Shown: positions 6,954 through 13,704 of the stretch, piece by piece | How the letters are laid out: each line of letters starts with the position of its first letter | How positions within the stretch are numbered: the stretch's first letter is position 1 | Assembly (NCBI GenBank): GCA_039198765.1 | Contig: JBCCTF010000053.1 | Span: forward strand, 1-22,341 | Direction of reading: 5' to 3' | DNA length: 22,341 bases | DNA from: Parvularcula sp039198765 | Lineage (GTDB): Bacteria; Pseudomonadota; Alphaproteobacteria; Caulobacterales; Parvularculaceae | Translations under genes and position numbers: made by a program | The notes under the pieces: generated by a model | Database searches by the model: none | What the model was told of the DNA's origin: nothing | Seen by the model: the letters and a program-made list of their open reading frames with translations, nothing else

Positions 6954-7655
6954 TTAGGCGCGGCGGCGACGCATCGCACCGAGGCCAGCCAGAGCCGAAC
7001 CCATGAGGAGGACAGCGCCCGGAACCGGAACAGCCGTGGTGACCAGGGCGTTCTCGAGGGTGAAGTCCACACCTTGGTTCGGGTGCGAGGTGTAGCCGAG
7101 GACGATCGCGTCGATGTCCGTCAGGTCAACGTTGCCCAGGAACTCATCGATGTCGACAACGAGCATGGTCTGGCCTTGGGTCAGGTTGAAGTCGAACGTG
7201 AACGACATTTCGCTCATCGTGCCGATGCCGCTGACCAGGGTCAGGCTGGCGTCAACCGTTCCCGTCGAAGACGAAACAGAACCGTTGACGATGTCGGCCT
7301 TGAAGAAGTTCGCGGTCGAGATGTCGAGACCACCTGAGGTGTCGGCCAGTTCCCAACGGATCGTGCCGACGATGGCGCCGAGGTTGCCCGAGTTGCCGGT
7401 CAGGAAGTTGTTGCCGATGATGATGTTCTCACCGCCTGCGATGGAGCTGTCGATCGTAAGGGTACGGACCCAGTCGATCATGTCGGGCGACGTATACATG
7501 TCCGAGTTCGACACAAGTTCAGCCATGCCGCTGAGGCTGGTGCCGACGCTGAGCGCTTGGTCGAAGTCGTCGATGATCATGGAAGCAGCGTGGGCGCCGC
7601 CAGTTGCGATGGTAAGAGCGGCCGCTGCGGCGATGGTGGATTTAAGCTTGAGCAT
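6954..7655 (-). CDS. Exported protein with VPLPA/PEP-CTERM-type sorting tail
   Basis: The 233-aa product begins with a Sec signal peptide (MLKLKSTIAAAAALTIATGGAHA, cleavage before AS) and ends in a tripartite sorting tail: VPVPGA (about 209-214), a hydrophobic helix VLLMGSALAGLGAM and the basic cluster RRRRA. This is the layout of exosortase substrates, close to the VPLPA-CTERM type, with a VPVPG variant. The mature part is rich in Asp, Ser, Thr and Gly with beta-strand repeats, and has no Cys, which suggests a surface or matrix protein. AGGGA sits 7 nt before the ATG. The gene has its own promoter candidate at 7694-7723. No enzyme motif is seen and the precise role is unknown. Confidence 0.85.
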   Translation of the reverse strand: MLKLKSTIAAAAALTIATGGAHAASMIIDDFDQALSVGTSLSGMAELVSNSDMYTSPDMIDWVRTLTIDSSIAGGENIIIGNNFLTGNSGNLGAIVGTIRWELADTSGGLDISTANFFKADIVNGSVSSSTGTVDASLTLVSGIGTMSEMSFTFDFNLTQGQTMLVVDIDEFLGNVDLTDIDAIVLGYTSHPNQGVDFTLENALVTTAVPVPGAVLLMGSALAGLGAMRRRRA

Positions 7656-7693
7656 TTGTCGTTTCCCTGCGTTGAGCTTGTCCGAATGAGTGT

Positions 7694-7723
7694 TATCTAA
7701 TCACATAAAATTCGATACGTCAA
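7694..7723 (-). promoter_or_regulatory. Candidate sigma-70 promoter of the VPVPG-tail protein gene
   Basis: On the minus strand a TTGACG -35 (7718-7723) and a TAGATA -10 (7694-7699) are separated by 18 bp in an AT-rich stretch, about 40 bp before the ATG at 7655. Confidence 0.5.
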
Positions 7724-7826
7724 ATTTTATTCAATCTATTAGTAAACGCTCAACCCTGACTTCCCGTTTGAGGCTTCTGAATGCCAAGCATCCCAACGCC
7801 TTACTGCTGTTCTGCTCTGCGGGGAT

Positions 7827-7869
7827 CGTGCCACGCAGGTTCACACTGGCTGATCGTGAACCGTGCACG
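7827..7869. repeat. Inverted repeat upstream of the DGPF/ECF42 genes
   Basis: GGTTCAC (7838-7844) and GTGAACC (7856-7862) form a perfect 7-bp inverted repeat with an 11-nt spacer. CGTGC (7827-7831) and GCACG (7865-7869) extend it outward after an internal loop. It could be an operator or an RNA hairpin; no U-tract follows on either strand. Confidence 0.5.
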
Positions 7870-7889
7870 AGCGAAAAAATTTTGCAGGA

Positions 7890-7918
7890 TGTCGATTGGC
7901 CCGGGAGACGCGCGTCTC
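7890..7918 (+). promoter_or_regulatory. Candidate ECF42-type promoter with overlapping palindrome
   Basis: TGTCGA (7890-7895) and CGTC (7913-7916) are spaced by 17 bp. From memory, ECF42 sigma factors are reported to use a TGTCGA-like -35 and a short CGWC-like -10 in front of DGPF genes, so this is a good match in the right place. The -10 lies inside GAGACGCGCGTCTC (7905-7918), a perfect 14-bp palindrome. A start about 7 nt after the -10 would leave a short leader containing the AAGGAGA SD. Confidence 0.5.
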
Positions 7919-7954
7919 TTTCACAGGTCCCCAAGAGCGGGCCTCACGACCTGA

Positions 7955-7959
7955 AGGAG
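7955..7959 (+). promoter_or_regulatory. RBS that fixes the DGPF protein start
   Basis: AGGAG is one base from the ATG at 7961, too close for use, but 7 nt from the ATG at 7967, so the second ATG is the likely start. Confidence 0.7.
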
Positions 7960-7966
7960 AATGGTG

Positions 7967-8320
7967 ATGCAGTACATGATGATGATCTTCGAAGACGAGG
8001 CGATCATGAATAGGGCCGTCGGCGAAGCTGGTTTCGAGGCTTACATGGCGCCTTGGGTTCAATACACCGAGGATCTGGAGAAGGCCGGCGTGATGCGCGG
8101 CGGCAATCCGCTCGGCCAGGCGCACACCGCGTCGACGGTGTCGGTCCGCGACGGCAAGCGGATGGTCCAGGACGGCCCCTTTGCCGATACGAAGGAGCAG
8201 CTTGGCGGCTACTACCTCATCGAGGTGGACGATCTCGACCAAGCGCTCGCTTGGGCTGAAAAATGCCCGGCTGCCGTTACGGGGCATGTCGAGGTTCGTC
8301 CGATCGCGGACTTGGGCTGA
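7967..8320 (+). CDS. DGPF/YCII-related domain protein
   Basis: The 117-aa product is a single YCII-like domain of the DGPF type, named for the motif seen here as DGPFADTKEQLGGYYLIEVDD (about 66-86). It begins MQYMMMIFEDE, typical of the family, and ends EVRPIADLG. These small dimeric proteins are very often encoded beside ECF42 sigma factors, which is exactly the arrangement here: the sigma gene starts 5 bp downstream. The biochemical role of DGPF proteins is unsettled. ATG 7967 is preferred over 7961 on SD spacing. The product is likely transcribed from the candidate ECF42 promoter and so would be a target of the downstream sigma factor if that gene is functional. Confidence 0.93.
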   Translation: MQYMMMIFEDEAIMNRAVGEAGFEAYMAPWVQYTEDLEKAGVMRGGNPLGQAHTASTVSVRDGKRMVQDGPFADTKEQLGGYYLIEVDDLDQALAWAEKCPAAVTGHVEVRPIADLG

Positions 8321-8325
8321 ACGCC

Positions 8326-9519
8326 ATGAAGGCTGAGGCGTGGACCGAAGCCGACCGCGCGGCACGGGAAAGCCGCGGACGCCTGGTCGCTATCCTCGCA
8401 AGGCGGCTGGGCGATCTCGCTGCGGCGGAGGAGGCTCTCGCAGCCGCTTTCGCTTCAGCGTTAGAGACCTGGCCAGAGCGAGGGGTGCCCGACAATCCAG
8501 AAGCGTAGCTTCTCACCGCGGCCAAGCGAAGACACGTGGACGGATGGCGCCGGGCGGCGACGGCAAAGACTGCGGAAACTCACCTGGCGATGCTGGAGGA
8601 GGAACTGCGGACTGAGGAGGCTGGCACAGACAGGCGTCTCGAACTGCTGTTCGTTTGTGCCCACCCGGCCATCGACCTGTCGATCCACGCGCCGCTGATG
8701 CTGCAGACTGTGTTAGGCGCGAGGGCTGAGGAGATCGCGCCTCTGTGGCTGTCCTCACCGCCTGCGATGGCCCAGCGGCTCGTTCGGGCCAAAAGGAAAA
8801 TTGCGGAGGCGCGGATCGCCTTTGAAATTCCCGAAGGCGTGGAACGGAGTGAACGGCTCGGCCCGGTTCTCGATGCGATCTATGCAGCGCTGACCCTTGA
8901 GGGCGAGGCGCGGGGCCTTGCCGCCGAAGCGGAATATCTGGCCGCGCTGGTGACCAAAGCCTTCCCAGAAGAGCCGGAGGCCGCAGGGCTCTTTGCCCTC
9001 TGCCTCTATGCGCAAGCAACCGCCGCCGTGGAAAGCGAGGCTTTCGTTCCGCTGTCGGAGCGTGACGTCGCTTCGTGGGATCGCGAGCGCATTCTCCGCG
9101 CTGAGGAGCTTTTGCGCCGTGCTGCAGCCAGGCGGCAGCCGGGACGCTTCCAGTTGGAGGCGGCGATCCGCTCGGCGCATGTCATAGGACGCCTCGAACA
9201 GCGAGATACAGGAGAGGTCGTGGTCCAGCTCTACCGAAGGCTGCTCCAACTTGCGCCGAGCATCGGCGCACGGTGCGGCCTCGTAGCGGCGCTTCTCGAG
9301 GCAGGGAACCATGACGAGGCTGAGCGGGAGCTTGCTGCAATCGCGCCTCAGGGGGACAGCTATCAGCCCTTCTGGGTTGTCCAGGCACAGCTCGCTGTTG
9401 CGAGAGGTGACGCTGAGGCTGCCGAAAATGCCTACGACAAAGCGGTTGCACTCACGCCCGACGAGCCCTTGCGAGCTTTTCTCTTGAAACAAAAGGACCG
9501 CTGCCGGCGCTCAGACTGA
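8326..9519 (+). pseudogene. ECF42-type sigma factor with TPR extension, interrupted by in-frame TAG
   Basis: Read through one TAG (8506-8508) this is a 397-codon gene. Residues 1-60 carry the sigma region 2 helix (RLVAILARRLGDLAAAEEALAAAFASALETWPERGVPDNPEA). After the TAG the same frame continues LLTAAKRRHVDGWRRAA, then a sigma4-like part (LELLFVCAHPAIDL, LVRAKRKIAEARIAFEIPE) and a long C-terminal extension with TPR-like helices (about 310-390). The family has NPxAWLL at the break, so TAG replaces a Trp TGG by one base change. No other lesion is visible in this frame. No anti-sigma gene is seen, as expected for ECF42. It may be a recent nonsense allele, a sequence error, or read by suppression. 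As written, only a 60-aa stub would be made. Confidence 0.75.
8506..8508 (+). other. In-frame amber codon in the ECF42 sigma gene
   Basis: The reading is CCA GAA GCG TAG CTT CTC. The reading frame on both sides belongs to one sigma-factor protein and the family residue at this site is Trp. Confidence 0.85.
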
Positions 9520-9531
9520 GGACGGCAGCGG
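9498..9531. terminator. Long GC-rich hairpin at the sigma gene end
   Basis: CCGCTGCCG (9498-9506) pairs perfectly with CGGCAGCGG (9523-9531), and CTCA/TGAG inside form a second stem around the loop GAC. The sigma stop codon lies within the hairpin. There is no clear U-tract on either strand, so it may be a weak or factor-assisted terminator between two convergent genes. Confidence 0.55.
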
Positions 9532-9549
9532 AACGCAGAGAGGCGAGGC

Positions 9550-10176
9550 TTACGGCGCCGGAGCCTGGGGGACCTGACCGGTGAAGAGACCGATCATCGT
9601 CAGGGCGTCGGGGAAGCCCGATTGCGGGATGCCTTTGGAAGCTTGGTAGGCTTTGATAGCGTTCGAGGTGCCTGGGCCGAAGTCGCCGTCGACGACAATG
9701 TTCTGGCCGTTGTCTTTCAAGGCCTGCTGCAGCTGACGGATCACGGATGGGTAGAGGACCATCTCCCGCTCACCGACTTTGATACGCTCGGGCTGCTCAG
9801 CCGTCTTCAGGCGGCCAGCACCGAGAGCTTGCACAACTTCGTTCGCTGCGGCGGCGATTGGACGATTGGGGTTCTGGGCACAGCGCGTGGCGAGGACGTT
9901 CGCAAGAATGCCGTCGTTCTGCCAGGTGACCAGGTCATACGTGTCATCGAGGAACGCATTGGCCGCCGACAGATAACCGGTGAGCCAGACGATCGCGACG
10001 CCGGCGGCATCAGGCTGCTGTGACTGAAGCTGCTGCAGGAACACCTGACACGGCATCAGGCCAGCCCCTTTAGGCGCATAGCGGCCCTCGGCGTCGCCAG
10101 CCGTTGCTGGTGTAACAAGAAGCCCTGCGGAGAGGGCGGCGAGTCCAATACGGCGCAAGAAACGCGATGCAGCCAT
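9550..10176 (-). CDS. Periplasmic HdeA-like protein fused to a peptidoglycan-binding domain
   Basis: The 208-aa product has a Sec signal peptide (core GLAALSAGLLVTPATA, cleavage before GD). Residues about 35-120 resemble the HdeA/HdeB-type fold: a first Cys in MPCQVFL, the stretch WLTGYLSAANAFLDD, and a second Cys in ATRCAQNPNRPIAAA, so a disulfide is likely. Residues about 140-200 form a PG_binding_1 domain (VIRQLQQALKDNG, VDGDFGPGTSNAIKAYQASKGIPQSG). This suggests a periplasmic protein held at the cell wall. ATG 10176 is preferred because AAAGGA lies 6 nt upstream; a TTG at 10191 would add five residues. Stop is TAA. The HdeA likeness is moderate, so acid-stress chaperone function should not be assumed. 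Confidence 0.8.
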   Translation of the reverse strand: MAASRFLRRIGLAALSAGLLVTPATAGDAEGRYAPKGAGLMPCQVFLQQLQSQQPDAAGVAIVWLTGYLSAANAFLDDTYDLVTWQNDGILANVLATRCAQNPNRPIAAAANEVVQALGAGRLKTAEQPERIKVGEREMVLYPSVIRQLQQALKDNGQNIVVDGDFGPGTSNAIKAYQASKGIPQSGFPDALTMIGLFTGQVPQAPAP

Positions 10177-10298
10177 GGGAATTCCTTTCAATTGTCAGTG
10201 TCCGCTAACAACGGGCGCGATGCGCCGCAACAACAGTCTCGTGTCAACGGCGTTATGCGTGGTTCCGTTCTAAGCGAAGGTGTCTTATCTGCCACGCG

Positions 10299-11456
10299 AT
10301 GACGGATATGCGCTTAACAGATGTGGCTTCGCAGCTCGATCTTGGTGTGCCCAAGGGCACGCGGGTGGTGGTGGCGATGTCGGGCGGGGTGGATAGCTCT
10401 GTGACCGCAGCTTTGGTGAAGGCGGCGGGCTATGATGCTGTGGGCATCACCCTTCAGCTCTATGACCATGGCGTAGCGATCCAGAAAAAGGGCGCATGCT
10501 GCGCCGGCCAGGATATCGCCGATGCGCGGGCGGTGGCCGAGCAGATCGGCATTCCCCACTACGTCCTCGATTACGAAGACCGGTTCTCTGATAGCGTGAT
10601 GGAGGACTTCGCGGACACCTACCTCGCTGGCGCGACGCCGATCCCGTGTGTCCGCTGCAATCAGTCGGTGAAGTTCAAGGACCTCCTGACGACGGCCAAA
10701 GACCTGGGCGCTGAAGCCATGGCAACGGGGCACTACATCCGTCGTGAAGAAGGGCCTGAGGGCCCTGAACTCCACCGGGCGGAGGATGCTGGCAAGGATC
10801 AGAGCTACTTCCTCTTCGCGACCACGCGGGAACAGCTCGATTTCCTCCGCTTCCCGCTGGGCGGTTTCCCGAAGAGCCAGACCCGTGCGCTGGCTGAGGA
10901 AATGGGCCTCGAAGTGGCGGATAAGCCGGACAGCCAGGACATCTGCTTCGTCCCTGAGGGCAAGTACACCGCCGTGGTTGAGCGGCTGCGCCCTGGCGCG
11001 TCAGAGCCTGGCGAGATTGTTGATCGCGCGGGCAATGTGCTTGGCCGCCACGCCGGGGTGATCCACTACACGGTGGGCCAGCGGCGAGGCATCGGCATCG
11101 GCGGGCAGGAGACCCCGCTTTACGTGGTGGGCCTGAATGCCGCGAAGCGGCAAGTGATCGTGGGTCCGCAAGAAGCCCTGCTGACGGCGCGTGTTCGTTT
11201 GAAAGAGGTCAACTGGATCGGATCCGGGAACAGTGTTCCGAACGGCGTGCCCGTGCGGGTGAAGCTTCGTTCGACGCGGCCACCATCGCCAGCAATCCTC
11301 GGCCACGATGCCCAAGGCGCCTACGTCGACCTAGCCCAGCCTGAAGCAGGCGTCGCGCCGGGTCAGGCTTGCGTCTTCTACGAGCCCGACACCAGCCGCG
11401 TCCTCGGCGGCGGCTGGATCACTTCGACAGAGGCTGCCGAAGCTGCAGCCGCGTAG
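10299..11456 (+). CDS. mnmA: tRNA-specific 2-thiouridylase
   Basis: MnmA thiolates the wobble uridine (s2U34) of tRNA for Lys, Glu and Gln using sulfur relayed from a cysteine desulfurase and ATP to adenylate the base. The 385-aa product has the PP-loop SGGVDSS (28-34), the tRNA-contact region HYVLDYEDRF, the nucleophile motif PCVRCN with Cys117, ATGHY, KDQSYFL (166-172) and the persulfide-carrying partner Cys in DICFV (Cys216). The C-terminal beta-barrel region follows, with HYTVGQRRGIGIGG (about 256-269). ATG 10299 is used; ATG 10308 is an alternative. Stop is TAG. The gene ends 2 bp before the stop of the convergent VOC gene. Identification is secure. Confidence 0.96.
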   Translation: MTDMRLTDVASQLDLGVPKGTRVVVAMSGGVDSSVTAALVKAAGYDAVGITLQLYDHGVAIQKKGACCAGQDIADARAVAEQIGIPHYVLDYEDRFSDSVMEDFADTYLAGATPIPCVRCNQSVKFKDLLTTAKDLGAEAMATGHYIRREEGPEGPELHRAEDAGKDQSYFLFATTREQLDFLRFPLGGFPKSQTRALAEEMGLEVADKPDSQDICFVPEGKYTAVVERLRPGASEPGEIVDRAGNVLGRHAGVIHYTVGQRRGIGIGGQETPLYVVGLNAAKRQVIVGPQEALLTARVRLKEVNWIGSGNSVPNGVPVRVKLRSTRPPSPAILGHDAQGAYVDLAQPEAGVAPGQACVFYEPDTSRVLGGGWITSTEAAEAAAA

Positions 11457-11458
11457 GC

Positions 11459-11896
11459 TCACTGCGCGTTGTTCGCCGGTTCCCAAAGCTGGATCGGGTT
11501 GCCTTCCGGGTCATGAACCCGGGCGAACCTCCCGTTAGGGTAGACCTTGTCGTCCACCTTCACCTTGTTGCCGTTCTCGCGAAGGTGCGCGACGAGAGCA
11601 TCCAGGTCTGCCGTGCGGAAATTGAGCATGAACGCTTTGTCTTCTGAGAAGTAGGTGCTGTCCGCAGGGAAAGGGCCGAAGACCGTGGGACCCTCGTCCT
11701 GAATCCATGGCTCCACGTCATAGCTGGTGGGCGTTCGGTCGACGCCGAGGTTTTCGTAGTACCACTCAACCAGTGCCTTGGGGTCTTCGGAGCGGAAGAA
11801 GAATCCGCCGAAGCCGTTCACCGCCGCGCCAGTAGGCGGCTCGGCCGCGGCGACGCTGCTCAGCGCCATCAGGACGAAAAGAGACATACAGCGCAT
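11459..11896 (-). CDS. Secreted VOC (glyoxalase/bleomycin-resistance-like) protein
   Basis: The 145-aa product starts with a clear Sec signal peptide (MRCMSLFVLMALSSVAAA, cleavage before EPP), so a fold that is usually cytoplasmic is exported here. The rest is a single VOC module: GGFFFRSEDPKALVEWYYENLGVD (about 30-53), FMLNFRTADLDALVAHLRENG, and the C-terminal VHDPEGNPIQLWEP with the metal-ligand Glu of the family. GGGAGG sits 5 nt upstream of the ATG. The substrate is not recognisable. The gene converges on mnmA with only 2 bp between stops. Confidence 0.88.
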   Translation of the reverse strand: MRCMSLFVLMALSSVAAAEPPTGAAVNGFGGFFFRSEDPKALVEWYYENLGVDRTPTSYDVEPWIQDEGPTVFGPFPADSTYFSEDKAFMLNFRTADLDALVAHLRENGNKVKVDDKVYPNGRFARVHDPEGNPIQLWEPANNAQ

Positions 11897-11962
11897 GGCA
11901 CCCTCCCAGCAGCAACGCGGTTGAGTAGGAGTCTAGGCGGGCAAAGGCTTCAGGCGAGCGGC

Positions 11963-12286
11963 TTAAACCAGCGCGGGGTCGTTATCGGACGGGTCGCCTG
12001 GTGCTGGCTGCACGCTTCGCAGAGGAACGATCGTCTCTGCGTTCATGCCGCTGAACCTCGCCAGCATCTGCTGCGCGCGGGCGTCAAAGTCGGCGACGTC
12101 CCGAACGCTCGCCAAGTGAGCCGCGGCATCGCCCTCGGTAGTCGCGAGCCAGCCCTCGAAGCCGTCACGATGGCCGTGCATCACAAAGCCTAAGCGCATG
12201 CTCTGAAAGCCCATGGACAGGGTCCGTCCCCAGGCATCGAGAAGGGAGCAATAGAGCTCGTAAGCGTCGTCGTTTTGTCCCGTCAC
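11963..12286 (-). CDS. Small helical protein, possibly phasin-like
   Basis: From GTG 12286 the product is 107 aa and reads MTGQNDDAYELYCSLLDAWGRTLSMGF, then a mostly helical, alanine-rich body (HRDGFEGWLATTEGDAAAHLASVRDVADFDARAQQMLARFSGMNAETIVPLRS). The amphipathic helices and the length recall phasins of polyhydroxyalkanoate granules, but no diagnostic motif is seen, so this is only a suggestion. AGGAG (12294-12298) is 7 nt before GTG 12286 and 4 nt before GTG 12289; the longer 124-aa reading from 12337 adds residues upstream of that SD and is less likely. Stop is TAA. There is no signal peptide or membrane helix. Confidence 0.6.
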   Translation of the reverse strand: MTGQNDDAYELYCSLLDAWGRTLSMGFQSMRLGFVMHGHRDGFEGWLATTEGDAAAHLASVRDVADFDARAQQMLARFSGMNAETIVPLRSVQPAPGDPSDNDPALV

Positions 12287-12375
12287 CACACAACTCCTCG
12301 CCCACCTGTTAAGAGGGTAGTCGGCTTGCGAGTGCACGCAACAGTTAACCTGTCACGAGAGGCGGCGATGGTGCG

Positions 12376-12404
12376 TTGCAGTAGATGCGACACACTGCCA
12401 TAAG
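12376..12404 (+). promoter_or_regulatory. Candidate promoter of sucC
   Basis: TTGCAG (12376-12381) and CATAAG (12399-12404) are spaced by 17 bp and lie about 50 bp before the sucC ATG. The match to sigma-70 consensus is moderate. No good SD is visible before the ATG. Confidence 0.35.
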
Positions 12405-12456
12405 CCAGCCAGTTCGAACTGCCCGCTGCGGCGCAACCTGTTGAGATTGTACCCCA

Positions 12457-13650
12457 ATGAACATCCACGAGTACCAGGCCAAAGAGCTCCTGAAGTCCTA
12501 CGGCGCCCCTGTCGCGCATGGAGTCGTTGTCACGTCCGGTGACGAGGCAAAGGCGAAAGCAGGCGACCTGCCTGGCCCGCTGTGGGTGGTGAAGGCGCAA
12601 ATCCACGCTGGCGGCCGGGGGAAAGGCCACTTCAAAGAAGCAGAAGCTGGCGAGAAAGGCGGCGTCCGCCTGGCCAAGTCCGCTGGCGAAGCTGTCGACG
12701 AAGCCGTCAAGATGCTCGGCAAGACGCTTGTCACGAAGCAGACTGGTGACGCGGGCAAAGAGGTCGGCCGTGTCTACCTCGAAGATGGCGCAGACATCGA
12801 AACGGAACTCTACCTCTCGCTGCTGGTCGATCGCGGCACGGGCAAAGTCGCGTTCATCGCGTCCACCGAAGGCGGCATGGACATTGAGGCCGTCGCTGAA
12901 GAGACCCCTGAGAAGATCGTCACCGTTCCGGTTGAGCCTTCCGAAGGTGTCACCGCTGAGGTCGCTGAGAAAGTCGTCAGTGGGCTGAGCCTTTCTGGCC
13001 AAGCCGCTGAAGATGGCCGCGCGCTGATGCAGACGCTCTACAAAGCGTTCACCGAGAAAGACATGGCGATGCTGGAGATCAACCCGCTGATCGTCATGCC
13101 CGACGGCCACCTGCGGGTGCTCGATGCGAAAGTTGGTTTTGATGACAACGCATTGTTCCGTCACCCGGACATTCTTGAGCTGCGTGACCTCACCGAAGAG
13201 GACCCGTTCGAGATCAAAGCGTCCGAGTACGATCTGTCTTACGTGAAGCTCGACGGCACCATCGGCTGTATGGTGAACGGCGCGGGCCTCGCCATGGCGA
13301 CCATGGACATCATCAAGCACTACGGTGCTGAGCCTGCGAACTTCCTCGACGTCGGTGGCGGCGCGACGAAGGAGTAGGTGACCGAGGCGTTCAAGATCAT
13401 CACCTCCGACCCGGGCGTTGAAGGCATCCTGGTCAACATCTTTGGCGGCATCATGAAGTGCGATGTGATCGCAGAAGGCGTCCTCGCTGCGGTGGAAGAA
13501 GTCGGCCTGACAGTGCCGCTGGTCGTGCGCCTCGAAGGCACCAATGTTGAGAAGGGCAAAGCGATCATTGACGCCTCCGACCTCGCTGTGATCGCAGCTG
13601 ATGACCTGGAAGACGCGGCAGAGAAGATCGTGAAGGCTGTCAAAGGTTAG
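12457..13650 (+). CDS. sucC: Succinyl-CoA synthetase beta subunit, interrupted by in-frame TAG
   Basis: Beta subunit of the TCA-cycle ligase that converts succinyl-CoA to succinate with ATP or GTP formation; it works with SucD. The frame encodes 397 codons, the usual alphaproteobacterial length. Residues 1-about 240 form the ATP-grasp domain (MNIHEYQAKELLKSYG, VVKAQIHAGGRGKGHFK, MLEINPLIV), followed by the CoA-ligase domain. At codon 307 (13375-13377) TAG stands where the family has Lys or Arg (ATKE-K/R-VTEAF). The frame then continues intact to KIVKAVKG and a TAG stop. As written, translation would give a 306-aa product; GTG 13378 right after the TAG could start a 90-aa second piece. The cut lies inside the CoA-ligase domain, not at a domain edge. 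A strong terminator follows. Confidence 0.85.
13375..13377 (+). other. In-frame amber codon in sucC
   Basis: The reading is ACG AAG GAG TAG GTG ACC. AAGGAG, a perfect SD core, ends directly before the TAG, and GTG follows it directly, so the spacing to GTG is 3 nt. The expected Lys codon AAG differs from TAG by one base. Confidence 0.85.
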
Positions 13651-13676
13651 CAGGGCTCTCGACGTTAAGAAATTGG

Positions 13677-13704
13677 ACCGCGGAGCGTCGCTCCGCGGTT
13701 TTTT
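13677..13704 (+). terminator. Rho-independent terminator of sucC
   Basis: ACCGCGGAGC and GCTCCGCGGT form a perfect 10-bp stem with the loop GTC, followed by TTTTT. It ends transcription after sucC, so sucD needs its own promoter. Confidence 0.92.

Larger units (their letters stand above)
7656..7966. other. Divergent intergenic region with promoters and inverted repeats
   Basis: This 311-bp gap holds no credible gene. It contains the leftward promoter at 7694-7723, the inverted repeat at 7827-7869, and the candidate ECF42 promoter with a 14-bp palindrome at 7890-7918. The left third is clearly AT-rich. Confidence 0.7.

Noticed and set aside
7731..7934. Minus frame of 67 codons in the divergent region
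   Set aside because: It runs through the inverted repeat and the candidate promoter and has no family likeness.
12283..13320. Long minus-strand frame of 345 codons
   Set aside because: It is the complement of sucC, whose plus-strand protein is unmistakable. The same holds for the minus frames in sucA (18657-19607) and sucB (21505-22182).
8506..13377. Reassignment of TAG to a sense codon
   Set aside because: TAG ends ygfZ, cysK, mnmA and sucC at the expected C-termini, and the two internal TAGs replace different residues.
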